This document shows positions 27,001 through 36,464 of a stretch of DNA of 64,000 nucleotides, in pieces. Below the pieces are notes generated by a model. The model was not told the DNA's origin and made no database searches. It was given only the letters and a program-made list of their open reading frames with translations. Positions within the stretch are counted from its first letter, which is position 1. Every line of letters begins with the position of its first letter. The translations under genes were made by a program, and so were the position numbers. This DNA comes from Candidatus Saccharicenans subterraneus (GTDB taxonomy: Bacteria; Acidobacteriota; Aminicenantia; Aminicenantales; Saccharicenantaceae), in the NCBI GenBank assembly GCA_003426165.1, contig QUAH01000002.1, forward strand, positions 186,001 through 250,000, read 5' to 3'.

Positions 27001-29592
27001 GACCGTGTGCTCTTTATCCGTTTCCAGGAAACCGTAACCCTTTCGCTCCTCGGGCAGGTTCAGGCCCACAAAATGGTCATAGGGATAAAAATCCTGGCTG
27101 AAGGTATCTATGCTGAAATCACCCGACTCTTCAAAGACCCTGGTGACAAAGGTCGCTTCGAGCATACCGGGAGCGGCCGTGGCCGGCTCTATCTCCAGCT
27201 TGACCCGGGCCCGGGCCTGCTGGTCAAGCTGGCCTTTAACCTGCGATTCCTCGCCGGAGATGGATTCCCGGGAAGGGTCATCGAAGACAAAATCCGGGTA
27301 CTGCTTGAAAGCTGTCGGCCTGGAAGAGAGGCGCACCGTGACGTCATACTTCAGTCCGGGAGCCGGCGCCCCATGCAACCACTGGACAGCCAGCGTGGCC
27401 TGAAGCGGCAAATCCTTCCTGGTGATCACTTCCTTTCCGGTCTGGAAGTCAATCTTGAGCCGGTTGGGAACGACGGTTTCAATCCTGACCGTGCGGCTGA
27501 AGGTCAGGCCGCCGACCAGCACCCGGGCCTGCCAGGCACCGGTCTGAATCTTTTCGTCGGTATCTATCCTGAAGGCATAGAAGTTGCCCAGCGCTTTTAC
27601 CGGCTTCAGGGTCCGGTCCAGCTGGCCGAGCGGCGAATAGAATTCCATGACCACCGGGTGGCCTTCGGGCAACTGCTTCTCGCGGTCGAACAGAACAAAA
27701 GTTAAATAGAGAGTGTCGCCCGGCCTCCAGACGCCGCGTTCTCCGTAGATGAAACCCTTCAGTCCCTTCTTAACGGTTTCGCCCCCGACGTCAAAGCTGC
27801 TCAGGCTGAGGGCCGCCTCCCCGCTGAGGCGGAGATAACCGAGGTCACGGCCCGACCTGGCCACCACCAGGAAGGGTTTTTCCTTGAGGTCAAAAACGGC
27901 AAACCCGTTGCCGTCGCTGTCGGTCGAGGCCAGTAGCTGCTGCTGGAAATTATAGGCTTCCAGGCGCACCCCGGACAGGGGCTGGGCGGTCCTGAGGTCG
28001 GTCACCACCACGTGCAGCCGGTTGTTCTTTTCCAGCTTGGCCACCAGTCCCAGATTGGAACAGAGGAAGTTGCGGCTGACCACGGCCTGGCGGTTATGAT
28101 TCGGGTTGTAATAAGCATCGTGGCAGGGGTCGTTGCGGTGGAGCCAGCCGTCGGGGATATAGGGATAACCGCGGGTCTCATCCCAGTAATAATATTCCTC
28201 CGAATCGCCCTCTTCATCCTTGAGAGGCGGTTCGGTGGCCACCGGCTCGGTGCTCTCCGGGCAGGGATAGACGGCATTGCCGCGGTTAAAGGAAAGTATC
28301 AAGCGGTAAATGCTGCCCGGGTCTTCCTGGAAAAGCGGGGTGACATCCAGCTCGTAGCGGGTCCAGCGGGAAATGGTTTCCGGGTCGTCCGATAGTTTGA
28401 TGGTCTTTCGCCAGAGGTACTTGCCAACCCTGGCCATTTCCCGCGAACCGGCCAGTTCGTTAACCTGGAGAAATTGGAGTATGTTCTGGCTGAAAATCTT
28501 GAAGACCGTGACCTGGACCGCCCTGAGGTTGATGGCCTCGATGGGCACGGTCAGTCGCTCTTTCCTGGGCAGGATAACCCCCTGGCCGACAAATCGGACC
28601 TGGGGCGGTGGAGTGCCGAAGGTTACGGTCCGGGTTTCTTCCCGGTTGAAGACACGCCGGGTGATGCTCTTAATACCCGGGGCAATCTTGACCTCAACCG
28701 TTCCCCGGAAGGGCCGAGAGCTGTAGACCTTGATCTGGTTCTGTTCTATCTCGAAGGTCAGCGGGTATCCCTCCACCAGGATCAGGCCGCGGAGATTCTG
28801 GTTTCGGTCCAGGACATCGGTAAACCTCAACAGGATGTGTGGCGTTTCCTCGCGAATGGCCGTGACCGAGGCCAGGTCGAACTGGTTGAGGGGAGGCACT
28901 TCGATTTCCCGCTCGCCCTTGTCCTTGATGTTAAGCGGGCTGCCGTCCCAGCGGAGGATGACCTTCGACGGCTCCTCGCCCCGGATGATATTACTGACCG
29001 TGAAATAATGGTTGATGCCGTCGCCGGAGTGGCTCCAGCTTATGTCCAGGCTTCTTCCTTCCTGCTCGGCCTGGAGGACCTTTTCCACGGCCCGGGACTC
29101 TTCCATGTCGGAGGTCAGGACCTGCCCCTTCAGAACCTGGACTTCGGGCCGGTTATAATCCTCGGCATAGACTCCTTCTATATTTATCTCCATCTGCGGC
29201 TTGATGGTCCGGAAGCTGAACACGAAGCGGGAATATTCCTTTGGTAGCTTCATGATTTTTCCGAGGTGGAGGACGGCGCTGTACTCGGTATCGGGCTTAA
29301 GCTCCGTGGCCGGAATAAACATCAGGACCCGGTTGGTGGCCCACTCCACTCTGCCGGGCACGGATGGGGTTATTTCCAGCAGGCCGGTCGGCTCCTCGCC
29401 CGGTCGCCCGACTTCCTGGATAAAGACCACCCGGACCCGGGCCCGGCGGGGAATGGTGCCGGAGGTGTGGGCCGAGATGTACTTATACCAATCAGGTTCC
29501 ATGGAAACTTCGGGCCTGGCTTTCTCCTTCTTGCAGGCAGCCAGCCCGCCGATTATCAAGACCAGGAGAACAAGGCTGAGTAGTTTTTTCAT
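24076..29592 (-). CDS. bacterial alpha-2-macroglobulin lipoprotein
   Basis: 1838 residues. ATG 29592 is chosen because GGGGG lies seven bases upstream. The lipoprotein signal is MKKLLSLVLLVLIIGGLAAC with lipidated Cys20. An MG1/BACON-like N-terminal region and several MG domains follow, a variable bait region, then the A2M core. The thioester motif YPHGCLEQT places the reactive Cys at about residue 1395. The alpha/alpha toroid (PGGGFSYWPGG) and the receptor-binding-like C-terminal domain complete it. Anchored in the periplasm, it entraps proteases covalently; PBP1c is encoded just downstream. Full-length and intact. Confidence 0.95.
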   Translation of the reverse strand: MKKLLSLVLLVLIIGGLAACKKEKARPEVSMEPDWYKYISAHTSGTIPRRARVRVVFIQEVGRPGEEPTGLLEITPSVPGRVEWATNRVLMFIPATELKPDTEYSAVLHLGKIMKLPKEYSRFVFSFRTIKPQMEINIEGVYAEDYNRPEVQVLKGQVLTSDMEESRAVEKVLQAEQEGRSLDISWSHSGDGINHYFTVSNIIRGEEPSKVILRWDGSPLNIKDKGEREIEVPPLNQFDLASVTAIREETPHILLRFTDVLDRNQNLRGLILVEGYPLTFEIEQNQIKVYSSRPFRGTVEVKIAPGIKSITRRVFNREETRTVTFGTPPPQVRFVGQGVILPRKERLTVPIEAINLRAVQVTVFKIFSQNILQFLQVNELAGSREMARVGKYLWRKTIKLSDDPETISRWTRYELDVTPLFQEDPGSIYRLILSFNRGNAVYPCPESTEPVATEPPLKDEEGDSEEYYYWDETRGYPYIPDGWLHRNDPCHDAYYNPNHNRQAVVSRNFLCSNLGLVAKLEKNNRLHVVVTDLRTAQPLSGVRLEAYNFQQQLLASTDSDGNGFAVFDLKEKPFLVVARSGRDLGYLRLSGEAALSLSSFDVGGETVKKGLKGFIYGERGVWRPGDTLYLTFVLFDREKQLPEGHPVVMEFYSPLGQLDRTLKPVKALGNFYAFRIDTDEKIQTGAWQARVLVGGLTFSRTVRIETVVPNRLKIDFQTGKEVITRKDLPLQATLAVQWLHGAPAPGLKYDVTVRLSSRPTAFKQYPDFVFDDPSRESISGEESQVKGQLDQQARARVKLEIEPATAAPGMLEATFVTRVFEESGDFSIDTFSQDFYPYDHFVGLNLPEERKGYGFLETDKEHTVNIVTVDHRGQPVSGKRVKVSLYKMGWRWWWEREGESLADYISRPTVRPLASDTLVTENGRAAWKFNIKYPDWGRFFIRVEDPEGGHAAGQMVYVDWPSWEGRSRAEGAEAAARLSLTSDKTGYRVGEKAVIYLPESVQGRALVSVETGSAVLQKMWVFAQKGENRFEIPLTEKMTPNIYVHVTLIQPHSGKVSDVPIRMYGVIPIMVEDPNTRLEPVVVAPQEIKPGEKFRIQVSEKNRRRMFYTVAVVDEGLLALTRYKAPDLRQEFYRKEALGIITWDLFDQVAEAYGAELGRILALGGDEFKAAAEQAKKPRRFPPVVMFDGPFELRPGDTASHEFLMPQYFGQVRVMVVAGFEGAYGVAEKSVFVRRNLMALPTLPRIVRPGEQVTMPITLFVTRPEIREAEVSLQTNELFQVAGETSKKVDFSGGSEQLVNFELRVAETTGQGVVNYQARAGSEVIKGTVYVEVLSSNPLLTRVAAYEIKPGKSIKEKVTPFGLRGTNTVTVEASTLPALQLEKRLDFLIQYPHGCLEQTLSVAFPQLYLKNLVRLTPDQLKEIERYVRVAVEKMRRFQLPGGGFSYWPGGHESHFWTTTYAGWFLLEASRAGYYVPADMLGAWKENQRMLTNAWVTGGPSEQLIQAFRLFALAQAHEPDTGAMNRLREKPGLDSLASILLAAAFYLNGQVDAATELVGKARLEFSRYRDSAVTFGSEMRDMALVAHCLSLMGLREKARPLVKEIAEAVSSDLWLSTNETAMMLLALSSYFGTGATEAYTFSLAWDEKAPEKISSSLPVEKRTYADFPLEGRVLNVVNDSAVPLFVNVYTKGIPLAGQEEPFARGISVRVTYRDMKMNPVDISNLGQGSDLLVDIVVENQSNRELENLALTCLVASGFQIKNPLFSPDDKPVRYDYQDVRDDRVYTYFRLQRGERKTFLVALNASYLGRFYQPGVLVEAMYDDSVQANTRGQWINIVRK

Positions 29593-30075
29593 GGGCAACC
29601 CCCTTTACAGAAACTTCGTAAGTTCTTTAAGCGCCACTGGCCGGCAGGTTAATAAGACTGACAGGTTACTGCCGGTCATGCTCAATCTCCCGCCGGGAGA
29701 GATAAAATGAGGCCAGCAGACAGTTGACAGAAGGACCTTACCGGGATGATTGGAAAAGGGCCTCCTCCTTTCCACCTTCTTCATCCGAAGCGGCTATAAA
29801 GTTATCATAAGGATATAGGCCGGGCATTGTCAAAGCCGGGTTTATTTCGGGTCAAGAGAAAGTACCCTGGTCAGGGCTGTAGCTCGAAGAAATGGGCAGG
29901 CTGATTTTTCGATTGAGCCAGATGCCAATTTTTCTTAAAATCGGGTTAGATGATGAGCCCGATGAATAGTGAAGATAGAGCCACGGGTATAAGATTCATA
30001 GCAGGAGCTAAGACGCGGTCATAATCTACGGGCTTAAACCCTTAAAATAGTTCAGGAGCAAGAAAGGAGAGCAGG
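29593..30075. other. divergent intergenic region, no gene seen
   Basis: Lies between the minus-strand A2M gene and the plus-strand epimerase gene, so it holds both promoters. AT-rich stretches near 29790-29850 and 29920-30050. No repeat or RNA gene recognised. Confidence 0.4.
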
Positions 30076-31290
30076 ATGAAAATCAGCCGCCACCAATTCT
30101 TGAAGTTTTTTGGTCTGGGTGTGGCCTCGGCCGCCTTTTCCGAAAAGCTGGGCCTGGCTTCTCCCCGCCTGGCCGCGGCCCGGGACGAAGTCAAGAAGAT
30201 GAAAATCAAGAAAATCGAAATATACAACTTTGACGTTCCCCTGTTCGCCCCCTTTCGCATCTCCATCGGCACCATGTATGCCGCTAACGATGTCCTGGTC
30301 AGGATTATCACCGACAGCGGTCTCTACGGAATCGGCGAGGCCTGCCCCTTCCCGCCCATAACCGGCGAAACCCAGGAGAGTAACCTGGCCGCGGCCAAGG
30401 CCATAAGGGAAATTCTCCTGGACAAAGACCCGCTCAACATCGAGGGCCTGGTGGACGGAATCGGCAACATCGTCCACGCCAACCCCAGCGCCGTGGCTGC
30501 TTTTGACTCGGCCCTCTACGACCTGCTGGGCAAGGCCGCTGGCCTGCCGGTTTACAAGCTCCTCGGTGGTTACCGCTCGAGTTTTGAGACCGATATGACC
30601 ACCGGCCTGGATACCCCGGAAAAGATGGCCGCCAGCGCCAAAGAGAACGTGGAGCAGGGCTACCGCCAGATTAAAATCAAGGTGGGAGAAGACCCGGACC
30701 TGGACCTGCAGCGGGTGGCCGCCGTGCGCCAGGCCATCGGCCCTGACATCAAATTACGGCTGGACGCCAACCAGGGCTGGTCGGTGCCGGGTGCCATCTC
30801 CGCCCTGAGAAGAATGGAACCTTACCGCATTGAATTCTGTGAACAGCCGGTCAAGGATTCCGATATTTACGGGATGAAACAGGTCCGGGCCCAGTCGCCG
30901 GTGCCGATCATGGCCGACGAGTCTGTCTTCGGCCCAGCCGATGCCATCAAGCTATTAAAAGAAGAAGCCTGCGATTACTTCAACATCAAGCTGATGAAGG
31001 CCGGCGGCATCCTGAACTCGCTCAAGATCGCCCACGTGGCCGCCGCCGCCAACCTCAAGTGCATGGTCGGCTGCATGCTGGAAACCCGGCTGGGGCTGAC
31101 TGCGGCCGCCCACCTGGTGGCCAGCCAGAAAAACATCGTCTTTGCCGACCTGGACGGGAATTCCGAGCACAAGGTGGACCCGGTGGTGGGTGGAATCAAG
31201 GTTGAGAAAGGCGTTATTTACCTGCCCGAAGCCCCGGGCCTCGGCTGCGACGTGGACCCCGGCTTTTTGAAAAAGATGAAGCAGTTCTGA
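30076..31290 (+). CDS. exported dipeptide epimerase (enolase superfamily)
   Basis: 404 residues, ribosome site AAAGGAGAG. A Tat-like leader comes first (SRHQFLKFFGLGVASAAF), though the twin arginine is Arg-His here. The muconate-lactonizing subgroup barrel has the full catalytic set: K-I-K with Lys200/Lys202, metal ligands Asp230, Glu256 and Asp281, and Lys305. FADLDGNSE supplies the DxD typical of L-Ala-D/L-Glu-type dipeptide epimerases, which bind the dipeptide's amino group. Likely role: epimerising a cell-wall-derived or other dipeptide in the periplasm. No L,D-peptidase lies alongside. Dipeptide specificity within the family cannot be read reliably. Confidence 0.87.
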   Translation: MKISRHQFLKFFGLGVASAAFSEKLGLASPRLAAARDEVKKMKIKKIEIYNFDVPLFAPFRISIGTMYAANDVLVRIITDSGLYGIGEACPFPPITGETQESNLAAAKAIREILLDKDPLNIEGLVDGIGNIVHANPSAVAAFDSALYDLLGKAAGLPVYKLLGGYRSSFETDMTTGLDTPEKMAASAKENVEQGYRQIKIKVGEDPDLDLQRVAAVRQAIGPDIKLRLDANQGWSVPGAISALRRMEPYRIEFCEQPVKDSDIYGMKQVRAQSPVPIMADESVFGPADAIKLLKEEACDYFNIKLMKAGGILNSLKIAHVAAAANLKCMVGCMLETRLGLTAAAHLVASQKNIVFADLDGNSEHKVDPVVGGIKVEKGVIYLPEAPGLGCDVDPGFLKKMKQF

Positions 31291-31456
31291 AGGATAGAGC
31301 CAACCCGGCTCAGCGCGGCTGTCTTTAAACAAGTTCCAGCTCCGGGCAGGGAGCATGATTGAACCTCATATCAAGCAGGGCCAAATTAAACTCTTACTGG
31401 ATTATCTAAAATGATTGGTTCAAGCCGGCTGTAAAAATATTTTTCTTACAGCTCTA

Positions 31457-32854
31457 TTATCCAGCAAAAATCTCGCCATCTGCATACTGGAAGTGAGCTG
31501 CCCTTCTTTCCCCGGCAAGCGCCAGGCCGATGGTTATTGGCCCTACTCTGCCAATGAACATGGTTATGCTCAGGAGCAGTTTTCCAATCCAGCTAAGACT
31601 TGAAGTAACTCCCATGGATAACCCGGTATTTCCCAAGGCTGAGACTGTCTCAAAAAATAGCGACAAGAACGGGATCTTTTCTGTTCTGGTTAAGATTAAA
31701 ACATCAATAATAATCACGGAAAGGGACAGGGCCAGAACCAGATAAGCTTTTCTTATTATCTCGTCTGGGACATGGCGTTTAAATAAATTCACCTGTTCCT
31801 GTGACCTGAGTTGTGACCTTGTTGATAGAGCTATGATTCCAAGAGTGGTCGTTTTTATTCCTCCGCCGGTACTTCCAGGAGAGGCCCCAATGAACATCAA
31901 CATCATGATTATGATTAGTGAGGTTACCGACATTCCGCCAATATTTATTGTATTAAAACCATCCGTGGTGGAAGCCGAAACAGCTTGAAACATAGATGAG
32001 GTGAGATTTTGAAAACTTCCTCTATCCGCTGGCCAGGTTTCTGAGAAATAAATTATAGCTGTCGCTGAAAAAATAATGACCAGGGTCACAAAAATAGCCA
32101 GCCGAGTATGAACGGATAGCCTCTTCGCCTTGCGCTTTTTAATCCTGTCTCCAATCCGATAAACAAATTCAGAAAGCACAAAAAACCCGATGGCCCCGAA
32201 AAGCGAAGTTATGCTGATCACTGCATTGATTAGAATATTGCTCTGGTAAGAGGCCAGGCTATCGGAAAACAAAGAAAATCCAGCCGTACAAAAAGCCGAA
32301 ACAGAATGGAATATTCCAAAATATATGGCTTTGGGAAGTGGAAATTGTCGAGCCCAAAAACCGGTAAGAATTATCCCGGCTACAAATTCAAAAAAAATCG
32401 TCAGAACAATAACACTCCTGAAGAAATGGCTGTTGTTTCCAGGCTGGGCACCAGCCAGCGATTCTGCGGCCAGAAGATGGCTCTTGATCGAAAGCCTTCT
32501 TTTGAGAAAAACTGCCAGCCAGACTACAATTGCCATGTATCCAATTCCGCCTACCTGGAAATCTATCAGAAGAACGATTTGGCCGAAAAGAGAATAATCC
32601 CGGCTGATGTCAACGGGGGTGAGGCCCGTCGTGCTGATTCCAGAGGTCGCTACAAAAAGAGAATCAATGAACGGCTGCGAACGGTGGGCGGCAGAAGATA
32701 GGGGAAGCATGAACAATCCAGTAAAGACCAGAATGGTTAAAAGGTATCCAAGGACGAGCTTCTGGACAGTGCTTAACCTTTTTAGCGAGAAAAAAGTCTC
32801 CTTCTCTTCCCTGCTCGCTAAAGCCGGGTGTTTTTCTGTGATCAGCCATTCCAT
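31457..32854 (-). CDS. KtrB/TrkH-type potassium uptake protein
   Basis: 465 residues, GAGG eight bases before the ATG. Four M1-P-M2 repeats with selectivity-filter loops in order: SGISTTGLTP, SAFCTAGFSLF, SASTTDGFNT and SALGNTGLSM, each holding the conserved Gly. Inner-membrane K+ (or Na+-coupled K+) channel subunit. The cytoplasmic KtrA/TrkA gating ring is not encoded next to it. Upstream on the same strand are a KdpE-like regulator and a sensor kinase, 152 bases away, so this two-component system probably controls it. Confidence 0.92.
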   Translation of the reverse strand: MEWLITEKHPALASREEKETFFSLKRLSTVQKLVLGYLLTILVFTGLFMLPLSSAAHRSQPFIDSLFVATSGISTTGLTPVDISRDYSLFGQIVLLIDFQVGGIGYMAIVVWLAVFLKRRLSIKSHLLAAESLAGAQPGNNSHFFRSVIVLTIFFEFVAGIILTGFWARQFPLPKAIYFGIFHSVSAFCTAGFSLFSDSLASYQSNILINAVISITSLFGAIGFFVLSEFVYRIGDRIKKRKAKRLSVHTRLAIFVTLVIIFSATAIIYFSETWPADRGSFQNLTSSMFQAVSASTTDGFNTINIGGMSVTSLIIIMMLMFIGASPGSTGGGIKTTTLGIIALSTRSQLRSQEQVNLFKRHVPDEIIRKAYLVLALSLSVIIIDVLILTRTEKIPFLSLFFETVSALGNTGLSMGVTSSLSWIGKLLLSITMFIGRVGPITIGLALAGERRAAHFQYADGEIFAG

Positions 32855-33006
32855 CTTAAAGACCTCATCCTTATTATCAAACTCAGGGTTGAAATTGCTT
32901 GATGATCGATTCTATTTAGGTTGCTACCATCATTAAAATTCTACGCCCTAATCTGAAATAGACAAGTCAAAAAAGCGTCAATATTTGGGGGACTGATAGG
33001 ATAGGT

Positions 33007-33714
33007 TTAGATGCCCGAACGAAGCCTGTAGCCGACGCCAGGTTCGGTTATTATGAATGCCGGACGCTCGGGGTTTGGTTCTATTTTGTTTCGCAGATTG
33101 CTTATCGTCACCCGAAGGAGATGATCAACTCCTTCAAAGCTCTCATCTTTGTTCCATATCTCTCTCAATATCTGTTGGTGGGTTACCACCCGGCCCTCAT
33201 TCCTGATCAGCAACCGCAAGATATCATACTCTGTTGGGGTGAGATGAACCTCCGTTCCTTTAACTTCCACCAGGCGCCTATCAAAATCTACAGATAAATC
33301 CGCGCAGCGGAAGATCCCTGTCTGCTCCCATGAGCTGCCACGGCGAAGAACAGCCCGCAGTCTGGCCAGGAGCTCTTCTATATGAAAAGGCTTGGTAAGA
33401 TAATCATCCGCCCCCGCGTCCAGAGCTGCAATTTTATCGGTTTCATCTTCCCTGACTGAAAGTATGATGATGGGGGTTGAAGCCTTCTCACGCACTTTGC
33501 GGATAACCTCTATTCCATCTATATCTGGAAGGCCAAGATCCAGGATCAGAATATCCGGATGAAAGGAGAAGAAAAGCTCGATGGCTTTCCCAGCATTTTC
33601 TGCCTCTAATACATCATATCCATAACTGCTCAGAGCAGCTGTCAAGAAGCGGCGGATTGATTTCTCATCATCCACCACCAGCGCCTTGAGTCGCTTCTTA
33701 ACGTGCCTTTTCAT
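33007..33714 (-). CDS. KdpE-like OmpR-family response regulator
   Basis: 235 residues. Receiver domain (ALVVDDEKSIRRFL; phosphoacceptor Asp59 in ILILDLGLPDIDG; later TPIIILSVR and YLTKPFH) and a C-terminal winged helix (LTPTEYDILRLLIRNEGRVVT). The sequence is closest in style to KdpE. Its start overlaps the kinase stop by four bases, showing translational coupling. Together they probably sense K+ limitation or turgor and act on the KtrB gene downstream; no kdpFABC is present. Confidence 0.93.
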   Translation of the reverse strand: MKRHVKKRLKALVVDDEKSIRRFLTAALSSYGYDVLEAENAGKAIELFFSFHPDILILDLGLPDIDGIEVIRKVREKASTPIIILSVREDETDKIAALDAGADDYLTKPFHIEELLARLRAVLRRGSSWEQTGIFRCADLSVDFDRRLVEVKGTEVHLTPTEYDILRLLIRNEGRVVTHQQILREIWNKDESFEGVDHLLRVTISNLRNKIEPNPERPAFIITEPGVGYRLRSGI

Positions 33715-35216
33715 GGCAATTTAACACCGGCCCTATTTACGGGAATATTGATAATAACAGAGGTTCCGATATTTTCCTTGCTTTCTATCCAGATCCGGCC
33801 GCCGTGAAGCTCAACAATTCCCCGGCAAATTGATAAACCGAGCCCCGTTCCCTGAACGTGCCCTGTTTTTTCAACCCTATAAAATTTATCAAACACGCGT
33901 TCTAAATCTCTGGCGGGGATTCCATATCCATGATCTATCACCCTTATTTCCAGATATCCGTTTTCGGTCTTAGCCACTATTTCTATTGATGAATCAGGTG
34001 GAGAATATTTGGCGGCATTATCGATTATGTTAACCAGAACCTTGGTCATCAAGAAAAAATCAACGCTCACTTCACCGATCTCTTTCGAAATTTCAACTCG
34101 GACCTGCCGACCGTTCAGTCTTTCTTTTAATTCTTCTAAAGCCACGCCAATAATTTCCCGGAGATCACAGGGCTGATAGTTAACTTTGAGAGCACCAGCT
34201 TCTATTCGAGCCATGTCCAATAAATGGCCGACATAGCGATTCATCCGGACAGACTCTTCATAGGCTGTTTCAATCAATTCCTGCCGGACCGATAAAGCGA
34301 GCTTTTTTTCCTTTCTGAGGAGACTGCTCAAGCTTCCGGTAATGGATACCAGCGGTGTCTTCAAATCATGGGAGATAGAACTGAGAAGAGCTGAATGAAG
34401 CTTCTCTTTCTCGTGAAGAAGCTCTATCTGGCGGTTTTCCTCAAGAAGCTTGATGCGTTCAATGGCCAGAGCGGCTTGATTGGCTATGGCCTCAAGCATC
34501 CTTACCTTCTCGGGACCGAGCTCATTATTCTCGTCCTGACCAAAAGAAATGACCCCGATAATCTTGCCGCTGGCCCGCATGGGCACATACCTGAACCCCG
34601 ATTCTGCAAATAGTCCTGCTTTGCTTTTGCCGGCTCGCTCGCCACAAAGAATCTGGCTGACGACAGTTATTTCATGCTCATCTTCGGGCCTGGATGGACC
34701 TGAATTCCAGGATTTTACTGATTCACCTTCCCGGAGATAGACGGTTAAATCAGAATCCGATATTTTTTTAATATGGAAAAGAATGACCTGAACAGCCTTT
34801 TCCAGGGAAAGTGCCCCGGCCAGGTCCCGGCTTAAATCATACAGAGCCACCGTCTGGACTTCGCGGTTTCTCGCTTCAATTGCCCTCTCCCTCATTTTTG
34901 AAGCCAGTTCACTGATCACTATTCCCACGACCAATAAGCCAGCAAATGTAAGCAGATATTGTGTATCGGCAACAGTGAGGGTAAAACGAGGAGGAACAAA
35001 AAGGAAATCAAAAGTGATAACGCTTATGACCGCGGTGAAAATTGAAGGCCCCCGACCCCAGAGGTTAGCTGAAATAATCACCGCCAGAAGATATAGCATC
35101 ACCAGGTTAGTTGGATTAAAGTACCTCTGAACAAACTCTCCCAGGAGAGACATTAGGGCAACCAAACCTGAGCTAAATAAATAGCCGTAATATCGATACT
35201 TTTTCAGTTTGTTCAT
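33711..35216 (-). CDS. KdpD-like sensor histidine kinase lacking the KdpD/Usp N-terminus
   Basis: 501 residues. It begins directly with the DUF4118 four-helix membrane module (LYLLAVIISANLWGRGPSIF; TFDFLFVPPRFTLTVADTQY) that in KdpD follows a 400-residue cytoplasmic sensor domain, absent here. A GAF domain (about 125-255) comes next. The HisKA box has His283 in ISHDLKTPL, with an N box (NIIDNAAKYSPPD) and G boxes (DHGYGIP, GTGLGLSI). Inner-membrane kinase paired with the adjacent KdpE-like regulator. Loss of the KdpD and Usp domains means c-di-AMP or Usp-type sensing is unlikely; the membrane or GAF domain would be the sensor. Confidence 0.92.
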   Translation of the reverse strand: MNKLKKYRYYGYLFSSGLVALMSLLGEFVQRYFNPTNLVMLYLLAVIISANLWGRGPSIFTAVISVITFDFLFVPPRFTLTVADTQYLLTFAGLLVVGIVISELASKMRERAIEARNREVQTVALYDLSRDLAGALSLEKAVQVILFHIKKISDSDLTVYLREGESVKSWNSGPSRPEDEHEITVVSQILCGERAGKSKAGLFAESGFRYVPMRASGKIIGVISFGQDENNELGPEKVRMLEAIANQAALAIERIKLLEENRQIELLHEKEKLHSALLSSISHDLKTPLVSITGSLSSLLRKEKKLALSVRQELIETAYEESVRMNRYVGHLLDMARIEAGALKVNYQPCDLREIIGVALEELKERLNGRQVRVEISKEIGEVSVDFFLMTKVLVNIIDNAAKYSPPDSSIEIVAKTENGYLEIRVIDHGYGIPARDLERVFDKFYRVEKTGHVQGTGLGLSICRGIVELHGGRIWIESKENIGTSVIINIPVNRAGVKLP

Positions 35217-35460
35217 GATTATTGGTGGGAAAGCATTAAATGCGCTTTTGCGGACAAGATTACTTCTTTGGTCTCAGCCTGATCGCCCTGGCCGGTTTTC
35301 CAACTAAGTATAGTCTCAGCCATTACAGAAGTCAAACTGACGACCTGGGCATATCTTATTAAACAGCATCAACTTATCGCCCATTTTGTAGCAATTAATT
35401 TAAAATCACGGTATCTTAAAATGATTAGATATTATTAACCATGAGCTTTAAGGAGCCACA

Positions 35461-36438
35461 ATGATAGAAAAAATAAGGTGGGGAATTCTGGGCTGCGCGG
35501 CCATCGCCGAAAAGGCCTTTATCCCGGCCCTAAAAAAATCGAAGCGGGCTGAACTCCTGGCCATCGCATCGCGAGACTGGTCAAAGGCCAGGGCCTGGGC
35601 TGATAAGTTTGGAATAAAAAAGGCTTATGGCTCTTATGATGAGTTGCTGGCTGACCCGGAGATCGAGACGGTTTACAATCCCCTGCCCAACCACCTGCAC
35701 CACCCCCTGACCATGGCCGCCCTGAGAGCCGGAAAGCATGTCCTGTGCGAAAAGCCGCTGGGCCTGACCGCGGCCGAAGTTAAAGAGATGTTCACCGAAG
35801 CGGAAAGGCAGAAATGCCTGGTGATGGAAGGCTTCATGTACCGGTTTCACCCGCGACTGGCCAGAGCCCTGGAGCTTTTGCGGGACGGATTAATCGGAGA
35901 GCCGCGCCTGGTGCGCTCTACCTTCGCCTTTATCTTCGACCGGGACCGCGGCAATTACCGCTGGTCGCCCGAAATGGGCGGCGGTGCGCTCTATGATGTC
36001 GGTTGCTATACCATAAATGCGGCCCGGCTGGTGTTTAAAACTGAGCCAGAAAAAATTTCAGCCACTGCCCATCTTGACGAACAAACCGGAATCGACCTGA
36101 CCTCTTCTCTCCTCTGCACATTTCCCGGTGATCGCCAGGCCCTGTTGACCTGCAGCTTTGAACTGGAATTCCAGAGCAGCCTGGAAATAGCCGGAAGCCT
36201 GGGGCGGATTGTCCTGGACCGGGCTTTCTCAGCCAAGCACTTCGAGACCGAAATCCAGATCACCCGGGGCCAGAAAACCGAGCTGATAAAATTCCCCCCG
36301 GCTGACCAGTTCCTGCTGATGATTGAGCACTTCGGGGAGGCAATCCAGGGCCGGACCCGGCCCCTCCTCGATTTTCAGGATTCTTACGGCAACGCCCTGG
36401 CTATCGAAGAGGCGCTCAGGCAAATCCGGGCAAAATAG
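35461..36438 (+). CDS. Gfo/Idh/MocA-family oxidoreductase (cytoplasmic)
   Basis: 325 residues, AAGGAG before the ATG, no signal peptide. Rossmann motif WGILGCAAIAEKAFIPAL, catalytic HVLCEKPLGLTAAE (Lys in EKP), then MEGFMYRFHPR, typical of the dimeric dihydrodiol dehydrogenase/xylose dehydrogenase branch. It oxidises or reduces a sugar or polyol with NAD(P). It converges with the GH172 gene (27 bases apart), another carbohydrate enzyme. Confidence 0.9.
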   Translation: MIEKIRWGILGCAAIAEKAFIPALKKSKRAELLAIASRDWSKARAWADKFGIKKAYGSYDELLADPEIETVYNPLPNHLHHPLTMAALRAGKHVLCEKPLGLTAAEVKEMFTEAERQKCLVMEGFMYRFHPRLARALELLRDGLIGEPRLVRSTFAFIFDRDRGNYRWSPEMGGGALYDVGCYTINAARLVFKTEPEKISATAHLDEQTGIDLTSSLLCTFPGDRQALLTCSFELEFQSSLEIAGSLGRIVLDRAFSAKHFETEIQITRGQKTELIKFPPADQFLLMIEHFGEAIQGRTRPLLDFQDSYGNALAIEEALRQIRAK

Positions 36439-36464
36439 CAGCACCTCTTTCTCATCAGTTATCT

